From positions 1 through 41,607 of the forward strand of contig CAJXNL010000018.1 of NCBI GenBank assembly GCA_913057195.1: a stretch of 41,607 nucleotides of DNA, given 5' to 3'. The DNA is from an uncultured Wenzhouxiangella sp. Its GTDB lineage: Bacteria; Pseudomonadota; Gammaproteobacteria; Xanthomonadales; Wenzhouxiangellaceae. Position numbers and translations under genes: made by a program. Under the pieces are notes generated by a model, which did not search any database, was not told the origin of the DNA, and saw only the letters and a list, made by a program, of their open reading frames with translations. This document shows positions 8,466 to 16,220 of the stretch, piece by piece; the first letter of the stretch is position 1; every line of letters begins with the position of its first letter.

Positions 8466-8649
8466 TGGTTTGACTCTGTTAACGGCGGTGGTCTTTGATC
8501 TTAACGCCCGAGGATCGCCATACGACCCGTGGGCACTTTCAGGCACAATGTGGTATTGTGCACGCTGTCAGCGATTGGGCACGCTCCAAGTGCTTCATGT
8601 TAGCGAGTTTTTCGCCACAATACTGCCCACAAACCAAACAAACACCCGA
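8466..8649. promoter_or_regulatory. Divergent tyrS / mepM-like control region
   Basis: A 184-base gap between divergent genes. It holds the inverted repeat at 8543-8561 and, on the plus strand, a possible promoter TTGACT (8470-8475), an 18-bp spacer and TTTGAT (8494-8499), which would give a leader of about 145 nt for the peptidase gene. No good minus-strand promoter for tyrS could be picked out by eye. Confidence 0.35.
8543..8561. promoter_or_regulatory. Palindromic operator-like site
   Basis: GCACAAT-GTGGT-ATTGTGC: a perfect 7-bp inverted repeat around a 5-bp centre, between divergent tyrS and the M23 peptidase gene. Symmetry and length suit a dimeric repressor or activator. It is not followed by a T-run, so it is not a terminator. 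The binding protein is unknown. Confidence 0.4.
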
Positions 8650-10131
8650 ATGATGAACAAACCCTTGCCTCACAAACCCATGGCGACTCGGCGCGGGCAA
8701 CCACGGGTGCGAGGTTGGCGCGCTGGTGCGCTTCGAATCAGAAAGCATGTTGGGCTCGTCGGCGGCGGGTTGGCCTTGGCGATGGCCACCATCATTGTCA
8801 GTCTCGAGCCAGGCGTGATCAACGATCGCCACACCGCACCGGCGCAGGCCGTGACGGTGGATGCGTCGACACCCCCCCGTCCAAGTTTAGGCAGTGATGA
8901 GGCCACGGTCTCGGTCAGCGAACAAGCGGTGGCGCTCGACGCACCGACCTCCGCTGTAGACACCGCGGCGGCGGCGCCGGCTTCAACACAGACGCCACGG
9001 GATTGGCAGCGCGTGGAAGTCGCCCCGGGACAGAGCATGGGACACATCTTTAAGTCTCTGAGCCTATCGCCCAAGCGGTTGCATGAGCTGGTGCGATTGG
9101 ATGACAAGACGGCGCGACTGGTCACCATCAAACCAGGGGATGTGTTCTTTTTTGCGCTTGACCAGGATGGAGAATTTCAGGCGCTCAAAGGCGAGCATGA
9201 CGAGGCGCATTGGCTGGTGGTTGAACGCAGCTCAGACGGTGAATGGGTCTCACAACTGGAGCCCAGAGCCATCGAGCGACGGGTGGTGGAAGCGCAGGCG
9301 GTGATCGACAGCTCGCTGTTCAACGCCGCTGTGGATGCTGGCCTGTCGAATAACATGACCATGCAGTTGGCCAACGTTTTTGGCTGGGACATCGACTTTG
9401 CCTTGGACATTCGAAAAGGCGATCGCTTCTCACTGATCTACGAAGAGATTTGGCGGGATGGTGAATTTCTTCGCGACGGGGCCATTTTGGCGGCGCGCTT
9501 TATCAACCGCGGTGACTCATTTGAAGCCGTGCGGTTTGATGCCGGCAACGGGCCAGACTACTTTGATCTGGATGGACGACCGATGCGCAAGGCGTTTTTA
9601 CGCGCGCCGCTGAACTTCACCCGTGTCACCTCCAATTTCAATCCCAAACGCTTCCACCCCATCACCCGGCGCATTCGCCCGCACAACGGCACCGACTATG
9701 GCGCCGCCACCGGCACACCGGTGTGGGCGGCAGGCGATGGCACTGTGATCGAATCGGCTTATAACCGCGCCAACGGCCACTATGTCTTTGTCCAGCACGG
9801 CAACCACATTGTCACGCGCTATCTGCACCTGAATCGGCGCGATGTAAAAAAAGGCGATCGAGTGAAACAAGGGGAAACCATCGGGACGGTGGGGTCAACT
9901 GGGCTGGCCACCGGGCCACATTTGCACTATGAGTTCTTGGTCAATGGCGCGCATCGGGATCCAAGAAAGGTGGACCTGCCGCCGGTTGAACCTCTGCCTG
10001 ACCTCGAGCGCGAGCGCTTTTTGGCGCAAAGCCAACCCTTGATCGAGCGGCTGAACCGCTTCGATGAGCAAGCCCCCCTGTTGGCAAGCATGAACCCCCA
10101 AGCTTGTCCAGACAGCAACGAGACGTGCTGA
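8650..10131 (+). CDS. M23 murein endopeptidase, OapA/LysM-like domain (MepM-like)
   Basis: A 493-residue envelope protein predicted to cut peptide cross-links in murein during wall expansion. Residues about 34-51 form one hydrophobic N-terminal segment after a basic stretch, suggesting an inner-membrane anchor with the rest periplasmic. An alanine/threonine-rich linker follows. Around 115-185 is an OapA/LysM-like domain (from WQRVEVAPGQSM). The C-terminal peptidase domain has the zinc ligands His345 and Asp349 (HNGTD) and His424/His426 (PHLHYE), so it should be active rather than a degenerate activator. The start ATG-ATG at 8650 is inferred; earlier in-frame codons fall within the tyrS leader. 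Pseudomonas has the same gene divergent from tyrS and followed by anmK. Confidence 0.88.
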   Translation: MMNKPLPHKPMATRRGQPRVRGWRAGALRIRKHVGLVGGGLALAMATIIVSLEPGVINDRHTAPAQAVTVDASTPPRPSLGSDEATVSVSEQAVALDAPTSAVDTAAAAPASTQTPRDWQRVEVAPGQSMGHIFKSLSLSPKRLHELVRLDDKTARLVTIKPGDVFFFALDQDGEFQALKGEHDEAHWLVVERSSDGEWVSQLEPRAIERRVVEAQAVIDSSLFNAAVDAGLSNNMTMQLANVFGWDIDFALDIRKGDRFSLIYEEIWRDGEFLRDGAILAARFINRGDSFEAVRFDAGNGPDYFDLDGRPMRKAFLRAPLNFTRVTSNFNPKRFHPITRRIRPHNGTDYGAATGTPVWAAGDGTVIESAYNRANGHYVFVQHGNHIVTRYLHLNRRDVKKGDRVKQGETIGTVGSTGLATGPHLHYEFLVNGAHRDPRKVDLPPVEPLPDLERERFLAQSQPLIERLNRFDEQAPLLASMNPQACPDSNETC

Positions 10132-10156
10132 TGAACCCAGGCGCCCCCCACAACCG

Positions 10157-11365
10157 TTGAACGCCCCCCGCCCCAGTGAGCCGACCCACCTGGTCGGGCT
10201 GATCTCCGGGACCAGCATGGACGGCATCGATGCGGTGGTGGTTCGGTTTGAGGCCAACACCCCCATCAGCCCCCTCACCCCATCCGCTTACACCTGGCTT
10301 GCAGCCGAGACCTATCCTCTGTCGGAGGCGTTGTCTGCTGCCTTGGCGCAAGCCCGCCAGCGCGCCGAGCACGCGCTCGATCACGACTTGGCGACACCTT
10401 TCGAGCAGCCTTGGATTCAGGCGTTGGATGATCAATTGACCGAAGCGTTCACCGAAGCCGCGTTGCAGATCATTGAGGCCAGCGGCGTGGATCCCTCCCA
10501 CATCACCGCGATCGCCAGCCATGGCCAAACCGTGGCGCATCGGCCCAACGCAGTTCCACCGATCAGTCTACAGCTGGGCGATCCGCAAACGATTGCCAAC
10601 CGAACCGGGATCCAAACGGTTGGACGGTTCCGGGCGGCCGATCTGGCCGCGCAGGGCCAAGGCGCGCCTTTGGCGCCGCTGCTGCACCAAGCGCTGTTTG
10701 CCCACCCCGATCAATACCAGGTGATCCTCAACTTGGGCGGCATCGCCAACGTCACTTGCCTCATCCCCAATCGAGAGGTGGTGGGGTTTGACACCGGACC
10801 GGCCAACGCCCTTTTGGATGCGCATTACCGCCAACATCACAGCGGACCCTTTGATCGTGACGGTCGCTGGGCGCGTTCGGGCGAGGTGGTGCCAACACTG
10901 CTGGCGCGCTTGATGGCAGATCCATTCTTCCAACAATCACCGCCAAAAAGCACCAGCATCGAACATTTCAGTCCTGCGTGGCTGGCCGAGCGACTTCAAG
11001 GGTTTGAATCGCAAGCGCCTCAAGACATCCAGGCCACATTGGCAGAGCTCACCGCGGTCACCGTGGCCGATGCGCTGAGTGTTGCATCAACGGACGGGCC
11101 AGGCATTGATCGGGTGGTGGTCTGTGGCGGTGGGGCGCACAATCAGGACCTGCTGGATCGGCTCAGAGGGCATCTTTGCAACGTGGCGTTGGGGCCGATT
11201 GAGTTTGGGCCAGTGAGCGCCGATCACCTGGAGGCCTTTTTGTTTGCATGGTTGGGCCGAGCGCGGCTGTTGGAACACGCTTTCGACACCTCGGCAATTA
11301 CGGGCGCGCGTCACCCGGTGGTGCTCGGAGAGGTCCATTCACCCCAGGCCCATGCCACCGATTAG
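10157..11365 (+). CDS. anmK: Anhydro-N-acetylmuramic acid kinase
   Basis: Phosphorylates and opens 1,6-anhydroMurNAc released from murein, allowing its reuse. The 402-residue protein has the N-terminal phosphate loop GLISGTSMDG (14-23), ASHGQTVAHRP, LNLGGIANVT and GFDTGPANALLD, all typical of AnmK in the sugar kinase/Hsp70 fold. No ATG or GTG is available at the right position; the best start is TTG at 10157. Between the peptidase stop and this TTG lies a small ORF (GTG at 10126 or ATG at 10131, stop TGA at 10158-10160) that overlaps both genes and could couple translation. Its stop codon interlocks with that of ampG on the other strand. Confidence 0.93.
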   Translation: MNAPRPSEPTHLVGLISGTSMDGIDAVVVRFEANTPISPLTPSAYTWLAAETYPLSEALSAALAQARQRAEHALDHDLATPFEQPWIQALDDQLTEAFTEAALQIIEASGVDPSHITAIASHGQTVAHRPNAVPPISLQLGDPQTIANRTGIQTVGRFRAADLAAQGQGAPLAPLLHQALFAHPDQYQVILNLGGIANVTCLIPNREVVGFDTGPANALLDAHYRQHHSGPFDRDGRWARSGEVVPTLLARLMADPFFQQSPPKSTSIEHFSPAWLAERLQGFESQAPQDIQATLAELTAVTVADALSVASTDGPGIDRVVVCGGGAHNQDLLDRLRGHLCNVALGPIEFGPVSADHLEAFLFAWLGRARLLEHAFDTSAITGARHPVVLGEVHSPQAHATD

Positions 11366-12696
11366 CGCGCAGGTGCGCCGGCTTTGAGGTGGTCGGGTTG
11401 GGACATGAGATACAGCGCCAGCGCGATTGCCGGTATCCCAAGCGCTGAGGCGTAAACAAAAAAGACCACGTAGTTGGTTTGATCCACAATCCAACCCGAA
11501 GGCCCGCCCATGAGTTTCCCCGGCAAGGTCATCAACGAGCTCAGCAAAGCATATTGGGTGGCGGTGTAACGCTGGCTGACCAGCCCCGACAGCCAAGCGA
11601 TGAACACGGTGGCTGATAACCCCACCAATAGGTTATCGGCGGTGATTGTGATCATCAGCGCCCACAGTTGGGGCGGCTGCGTGGCCAGCCAAGCAAACAT
11701 CAAATTGGTCACTGCCACGCCAATCGCACCGGCCAAAAGCATCGGCATCAAACCGAACCGAGTCACCATCACGCCACCCAACAATCCACCGGTGATTGTC
11801 ATGGCCACCCCAAAGACGCCACTGATGGCGCCAATCTGCGACAAGGTGAAGCCAAGATCGATATACAGCGGGTTCGCCATGGCGGCCATCGAGATGTCAG
11901 AGACTTTATACAGGCCCACCAACGCAATGACCGGCACGGCCATCCACCCGAGTCGACGCCAAAAATCAACAAACGGTGCGATCACCGCGCCGGTGATCCA
12001 TGCGCCGATATTGGCACCCACGCCTCGACCCGGCACACGGGCGCGATAGGCCATGACCAACGGGTCGGTTTCGATATCCAGCCGGTTGGCGTGGGTGGGT
12101 TCTTTTGAGATGGCCACAGCAATTAAACCGACGCTGACCAGGCCAGCCATCAGTGCATAGGCCAAGGGCCAACCCGCCCCATCGGCCACGAACAAGGCGC
12201 CGGCACCGCTGGCCAACAGCGCCAATCGGTAGCCAAGCACATACGTGCCCGCCATGGCCGCTTGGTATTGCACCTGATCAGATTCAATCCGAAACGCGTC
12301 GATGGTGATGTCCTGGGTGGCCGAAGCAAACGCGACCATCACCGCCAAAGCGGCCAACCGACCCAAATCGTTGATTGGGTCGGTCAAGGCCATGCCCAAC
12401 AGGCCGGTCATAATGGTCAGCTGCGCCAGAACCATCCAACCGCGGCGCTGACCCAACCAGCGCGTCAGCCCTGGAAGCCGCACCCGATCAACCACGGGGG
12501 CCCACAAAACTTTGATCGAATACGTCACCCCCACCCACGCAAAAAAACCAATCGCGGTGCGTGACACCTCTTCGGTGCGAAGCCAAGCGGTCAGTGTCGA
12601 AAACACCAACATGAATGGAAGGCCGGCTGAAAAGCCCAAAAGAAGCATCCGCCAGACCATCGGGCGGGCGTAGACGGCCCAGGCGGTGGTCCTCAT
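11362..12696 (-). CDS. ampG: AmpG-family muropeptide permease (MFS)
   Basis: An inner-membrane major-facilitator protein of 444 residues, predicted to import anhydro-muropeptides from the periplasm. Many hydrophobic segments cover most of its length; the AmpG-type motif SIKVLWAPVVDR lies near residue 60 and is followed by a basic loop with GQRRGW. It is shorter than E. coli AmpG (491 residues) and probably has 12 rather than 14 segments. It is preceded by a strong ribosome-binding site (AGGGGAGA) and lies 21 bases after xthA, so the two may share a transcript. The neighbouring anmK acts on the same recycled material, which supports the assignment; other sugar or siderophore MFS transporters of this fold are the alternative. 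Confidence 0.85.
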   Translation of the reverse strand: MRTTAWAVYARPMVWRMLLLGFSAGLPFMLVFSTLTAWLRTEEVSRTAIGFFAWVGVTYSIKVLWAPVVDRVRLPGLTRWLGQRRGWMVLAQLTIMTGLLGMALTDPINDLGRLAALAVMVAFASATQDITIDAFRIESDQVQYQAAMAGTYVLGYRLALLASGAGALFVADGAGWPLAYALMAGLVSVGLIAVAISKEPTHANRLDIETDPLVMAYRARVPGRGVGANIGAWITGAVIAPFVDFWRRLGWMAVPVIALVGLYKVSDISMAAMANPLYIDLGFTLSQIGAISGVFGVAMTITGGLLGGVMVTRFGLMPMLLAGAIGVAVTNLMFAWLATQPPQLWALMITITADNLLVGLSATVFIAWLSGLVSQRYTATQYALLSSLMTLPGKLMGGPSGWIVDQTNYVVFFVYASALGIPAIALALYLMSQPDHLKAGAPAR

Positions 12697-12717
12697 GTGT
12701 CTCCCCTGTGGGTGAGG

Positions 12718-13491
12718 CTAGAGGGGATAGTCATAGTCAATGATCAATGGCGCATGATCAGAGAAACGCGCGTCTTTATAAATCCCGGCACCCACCACCC
12801 GCGGAGCGAGCGACTGATTGATGACTTGATAGTCAATCCGCCACCCGACGTTGTTGTCCCAAGCGCGACCTCGGTTAGACCACCAGGTGTAGTGATCCGG
12901 CCCGGGCTCGACTTGCCGAAAGGCATCGGCCCAACCCCAATCACCAAAGACGTCATCGAGCCAGGCGCGTTCTTCGGGCAAGAAGCCTGAGTTTTTGCGG
13001 TTGGCTTTCCAATTTTTCAGATCGAGTTCGGTGTGGGCGATGTTCCAATCCCCACAAATCACATAATCGCGCCCGCGCTGGGCAATTTCTTGGAGCATCA
13101 CACCAAAGTGATCGAGACACTGGATCTTGAACGCTTGTCGCTCTTCTTTCGATGTGCCCGAGGGCAAGTACAAAGAGACCACACTCAAATCGCCCACGTC
13201 GACCTGCAGCCACCGCCCTTCGATATCAAACTCAGGCCAGTCGATGCCGGCAATCACCTGATCAGGCTCATGGCGGGAGTACAGGGCCACCCCAGAGTAG
13301 CCTTTCTTTTCGGCGTCGTGGTAGTGACAATGAAACCCCGCCGGGTGAAAGACCTCATCCTCAAGTTGATGGATCTGGGCTTTGGTCTCTTGAATGCAGA
13401 CAAAGTCCGCCTGCTGAGTGTCCAACCAATCAAAGAAGCCTTTGCGGGCGGCGGCCCGAATGCCGTTGGCATTGAGAGTGATGATGCGCAT
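12718..13491 (-). CDS. xthA: Exodeoxyribonuclease III
   Basis: Repair nuclease of the EEP superfamily: 3'-5' exonuclease and AP endonuclease. The 257-residue protein keeps the whole active site: Asn7, Glu35 (IQETKA), Tyr108, Asp148 and Asn150 (CGDWNIAHTELD), and the final Asp245-His246 pair (FSDHAPLIIDYD). This matters because Pseudomonas has the related regulator Crc beside pyrE, and Crc lacks several of these residues. Here the gene at the same site looks catalytic. It is divergent from pyrE, and ampG follows after 21 bases. A weak promoter candidate TTGAAC-16-TACCAT lies just upstream on the minus strand. Confidence 0.94.
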   Translation of the reverse strand: MRIITLNANGIRAAARKGFFDWLDTQQADFVCIQETKAQIHQLEDEVFHPAGFHCHYHDAEKKGYSGVALYSRHEPDQVIAGIDWPEFDIEGRWLQVDVGDLSVVSLYLPSGTSKEERQAFKIQCLDHFGVMLQEIAQRGRDYVICGDWNIAHTELDLKNWKANRKNSGFLPEERAWLDDVFGDWGWADAFRQVEPGPDHYTWWSNRGRAWDNNVGWRIDYQVINQSLAPRVVGAGIYKDARFSDHAPLIIDYDYPL

Positions 13492-13570
13492 GATGGCCTA
13501 TGGTACTCGACCTGCACTTTCGTTCAAATGACGGCATCATGCCCGAGACCATTGGCGCTAAAATACCACC

Positions 13571-14209
13571 ATGGCCTTTAACCCCACCCAAGCCCTTTTT
13601 GATCTGGCTTTTGAGTACCAAGCGCTTCGTTTTGGTGAATTTGAACTCAAATCCGGCCGCATCAGCCCCTACTTCTTTAATGCCGGCGTGTTCGCCGACG
13701 GACGCTCCATCGACCAACTGGCCCGGTGCTATGCGCACACCTTGATGGCCGCGGGGGTGGCATTTGATCAACTCTTTGGGCCTGCCTACAAAGGCATCCC
13801 CCTGGTGGCGGCCATTGCCATGGCGCTGCACCGCGACTTTGGGCTTAACGTGCCCTTCATCTACAACCGCAAAGAAAGCAAAAACCATGGCGAGGGGGGT
13901 CAGCTGGTGGGTCCACCGTTGGCCGGGCGGGTCATCATTGTCGATGATGTCATCTCAGCCGGCACGTCGGTTCAAGAATCCATCGGCTGGATCGAGCAAG
14001 CCGGCGCACAAGCCAGCGGGGTCATCATCGCTTTGGACCGTCAAGAGATTGGCCAAGATGATTGCTCGGCCGTTGACAGTCTGCGAGATCAGGGGATGTC
14101 GGTCATCTCAGTGGCCAACCTCGATGGCCTCATCGGCTGGGCGGAACACAAAGGGGTGGCCGACTTGCCGGCGATGCAGACCTACCGCAAGCAATACGGC
14201 GCAAACTGA
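13571..14209 (+). CDS. pyrE: Orotate phosphoribosyltransferase
   Basis: Joins orotate to PRPP to give OMP, the fifth step of UMP synthesis; the following step is encoded by pyrF later on this strand. The 212-residue protein has FELKSGRISPYFFNAG (24-39), the GPAYKGIPL loop and the PRPP-binding motif VIIVDDVISAGTS (121-133). The ATG at 13571 has no purine-rich ribosome-binding site (ACCACC precedes it), and a TAAAAT box lies 6 bases upstream, so a leaderless or near-leaderless message is possible. No pyrE-type attenuator is visible. A 7-bp stem after the stop (14209-14215 with 14236-14242) lacks a T-run. Confidence 0.96.
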   Translation: MAFNPTQALFDLAFEYQALRFGEFELKSGRISPYFFNAGVFADGRSIDQLARCYAHTLMAAGVAFDQLFGPAYKGIPLVAAIAMALHRDFGLNVPFIYNRKESKNHGEGGQLVGPPLAGRVIIVDDVISAGTSVQESIGWIEQAGAQASGVIIALDRQEIGQDDCSAVDSLRDQGMSVISVANLDGLIGWAEHKGVADLPAMQTYRKQYGAN

Positions 14210-14261
14210 TCCCCACAAGCCACGATTGAACCCATTGGGGATGTGACTCGTTGGCCAGATG

Positions 14262-14270
14262 TGCTATCTT
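14262..14270 (+). promoter_or_regulatory. Possible extended -10 promoter for fis
   Basis: TGC followed by TATCTT, an extended -10 element 46 bases before the fis start. No good -35 box lies at 16-18 bp spacing. It would drive fis-purH-purD and perhaps uvrD-pyrF. The 107-base gap holding it contains nothing else recognisable. Confidence 0.3.
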
Positions 14271-14316
14271 GGCGAGCTTACTTTGAATTGTTTCACTGCT
14301 CGCTTGGTTGCCATCC

Positions 14317-14595
14317 ATGTCGCCGAACACAAAAACCAACAAGAAACCTAAGAAGAAAAAGGCCAAATCCATCCCCTCCATGGCCGAGTGTGTGACGATT
14401 GCGACCGAGCAGTTTTTGGATGACATGGGCCAGACCTCCCCTGACAACCTGCACCAAGTCATCATGTCCGAGGCCGAGCGTGCTCTGATCGCCACCGTTC
14501 TCGAACACACCGACAACAACCAGTCCAAAGCCGCTGAAATCTTGGGCATTACCCGCGCGACTTTGAGAAACCGACTCTCGCGCTACAAAATCTAA
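14317..14595 (+). CDS. fis: DNA-binding protein Fis
   Basis: Nucleoid-associated dimer that bends DNA and modulates rRNA promoters and recombination. The 92-residue protein ends in a clear Fis/NtrC-type helix-turn-helix (about 68-92: SKAAEILGITRATLRNRLSRYKI-like, ending RYKI). The core from about residue 20 is typical, but the first 20 residues are a lysine/asparagine-rich tail (KKPKKKKAK) instead of the usual leader to the beta-hairpin arm. The ATG at 14317 is preferred to an in-frame TTG at 14308. The order fis-purH-purD matches Pseudomonas, where dusB precedes fis; dusB is absent here and pyrE lies upstream. Confidence 0.92.
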   Translation: MSPNTKTNKKPKKKKAKSIPSMAECVTIATEQFLDDMGQTSPDNLHQVIMSEAERALIATVLEHTDNNQSKAAEILGITRATLRNRLSRYKI

Positions 14596-14620
14596 ACCTC
14601 TCACCCTAAAAGGCCTCGAC

Positions 14621-16174
14621 ATGAACACATCACCCGCCACCGCGTTGATCAGTGTTTCGGATAAAACGGGCCTAATCGAGCTGGCTGAGGCATTCCACCG
14701 CTGCGGCATCCGCTTGCTGTCCACCGGCGGCAGCGCACAGGCCATCGAGGATGCCGGACTGCCAGTGACGCGCGTCAGCGATCACACCGGCTTCCCAGAA
14801 ATCATGAATGGCCGAGTCAAAACCCTTCACCCGAAAATCCACGGCGGGATTTTGGGTCGTCGCGATGAGGATGGGCCGGTGATGGCCGATCACGGCATTG
14901 ACGGCATTGACTGGGTCGTTGTGAACCTCTACCCCTTCGCCCAAACCGTGGCCGACCCCAACTGCAGTTGGGCGCAAGCCATTGAGAACATCGACATTGG
15001 TGGGCCTGCCATGGTTCGGGCCGCCGCCAAAAATCACCAAGACGTTTGTGTGGTCACCGATCCGGCAGACTATGCCGACATCATCAAAGCCTTGCCCGAG
15101 CGCCCCAATGACGAGGCACGTCAAGCGCTGGCGGTCAAAGCGTTTGCCCACACCGCGCACTATGATGGCCAGGTCAGTCAGTGGCTCGCCAGCCACAACC
15201 ATGAAGCCGCCATGCCCCCCATCCTCAATCTGAGTTTGGCGCAAACAGCCTCCCTTCGTTACGGCGAAAACCCTCACCAAAAAGCCGCCGTGTACCAAAC
15301 GCGTGGGGCGACGCCAAGCGGCGGGGTCGCCGGGGGCAAGCAAATTCAGGGCAAACCCTTGTCATTCAATAACCTTTTGGATGCGGATGCCGCATGGTCG
15401 GCGCTCCAACGCATTGAGCAGACCACAGGCAGCGCCAGCTGCGTGGTGGTCAAACACACCAATCCATGTGGCGCAGCCGTGGGGGAGGATGGTTTGGCCG
15501 CGTGGGAAAAAGCGTTGGCGTGTGACCCCACCTCGGCTTTTGGCGGGATCGTGGCGCTGTCGGTTAAGATCGATGCCCCTCTGGCGGCCGCGTTGAGTGA
15601 GCGGTTTCTGGAAGTGGTCATCGCCCCGGCCATCGACGCTGAAGCGAGCGCTCGCCTGGCTGAAAAACCCAACCTTCGGGTCGTGTTGGTGACCGAAAAC
15701 GCGCCCCCGATGATGGACATCCGTGCCATCGAAGGTGGGTTTTTGGTCCAGCAGCCCGATCAGTTGATCACCGATGTCGACGCTTTGAGCGTGGTCACCG
15801 ACCGCGCACCCTCCCCGGGTGAGCACAACGACTTGTTGTTTGCCTGGGCGGCGGTCCGCTCACTTCGCTCAAACGCCATTGTTTATGCCAAAGATGGGCA
15901 AACCCTGGGCTTAGGCGTGGGCCAGATGAGCCGCATCGACTCAGCCAATTTTGGGGTCTTAAAAAGCCAGCAGGCGGGTTTTGACCTGACCGGTTCGGCC
16001 ATGGCATCGGATGCGTTTTTCCCTTTTGCCGACAGCATTGAGGCCGCGGCTCGAGTGGGGGTGTCTTGCATCATCCAACCGGGCGGCTCTAAGCGCGACA
16101 ATGAGGTGATTGCCGCAGCCAACGCGGCAGGCATGGCGATGGTGCTGACCCATCACCGTCACTTCAAACACTGA
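14621..16174 (+). CDS. purH: AICAR transformylase/IMP cyclohydrolase
   Basis: Bifunctional enzyme for the last two steps of IMP synthesis. The 517-residue protein has an N-terminal MGS-like cyclohydrolase domain (about 1-150, with STGGSAQAI and GRVKTLHPKIHGGIL) and a C-terminal formyltransferase domain with LRYGENPHQ and the catalytic Lys278-His279 in VVKHTNPCG. Length is within the usual 510-530. It starts 25 bases after fis with an AAAAGG ribosome-binding site and is followed by purD after 46 bases, so the three genes probably form one unit. No purine riboswitch is seen upstream. Confidence 0.96.
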   Translation: MNTSPATALISVSDKTGLIELAEAFHRCGIRLLSTGGSAQAIEDAGLPVTRVSDHTGFPEIMNGRVKTLHPKIHGGILGRRDEDGPVMADHGIDGIDWVVVNLYPFAQTVADPNCSWAQAIENIDIGGPAMVRAAAKNHQDVCVVTDPADYADIIKALPERPNDEARQALAVKAFAHTAHYDGQVSQWLASHNHEAAMPPILNLSLAQTASLRYGENPHQKAAVYQTRGATPSGGVAGGKQIQGKPLSFNNLLDADAAWSALQRIEQTTGSASCVVVKHTNPCGAAVGEDGLAAWEKALACDPTSAFGGIVALSVKIDAPLAAALSERFLEVVIAPAIDAEASARLAEKPNLRVVLVTENAPPMMDIRAIEGGFLVQQPDQLITDVDALSVVTDRAPSPGEHNDLLFAWAAVRSLRSNAIVYAKDGQTLGLGVGQMSRIDSANFGVLKSQQAGFDLTGSAMASDAFFPFADSIEAAARVGVSCIIQPGGSKRDNEVIAAANAAGMAMVLTHHRHFKH

Positions 16175-16220
16175 TCCCTGCCGGCGCGTAAGACCCTTCT
16201 CTAGCACCAGTCACGCTACA

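Noticed and set aside
14209-14242. Stem-loop after pyrE as a terminator
   Set aside because: The 7-bp stem has a 20-base loop and no T-run follows, so it is not a convincing intrinsic terminator.
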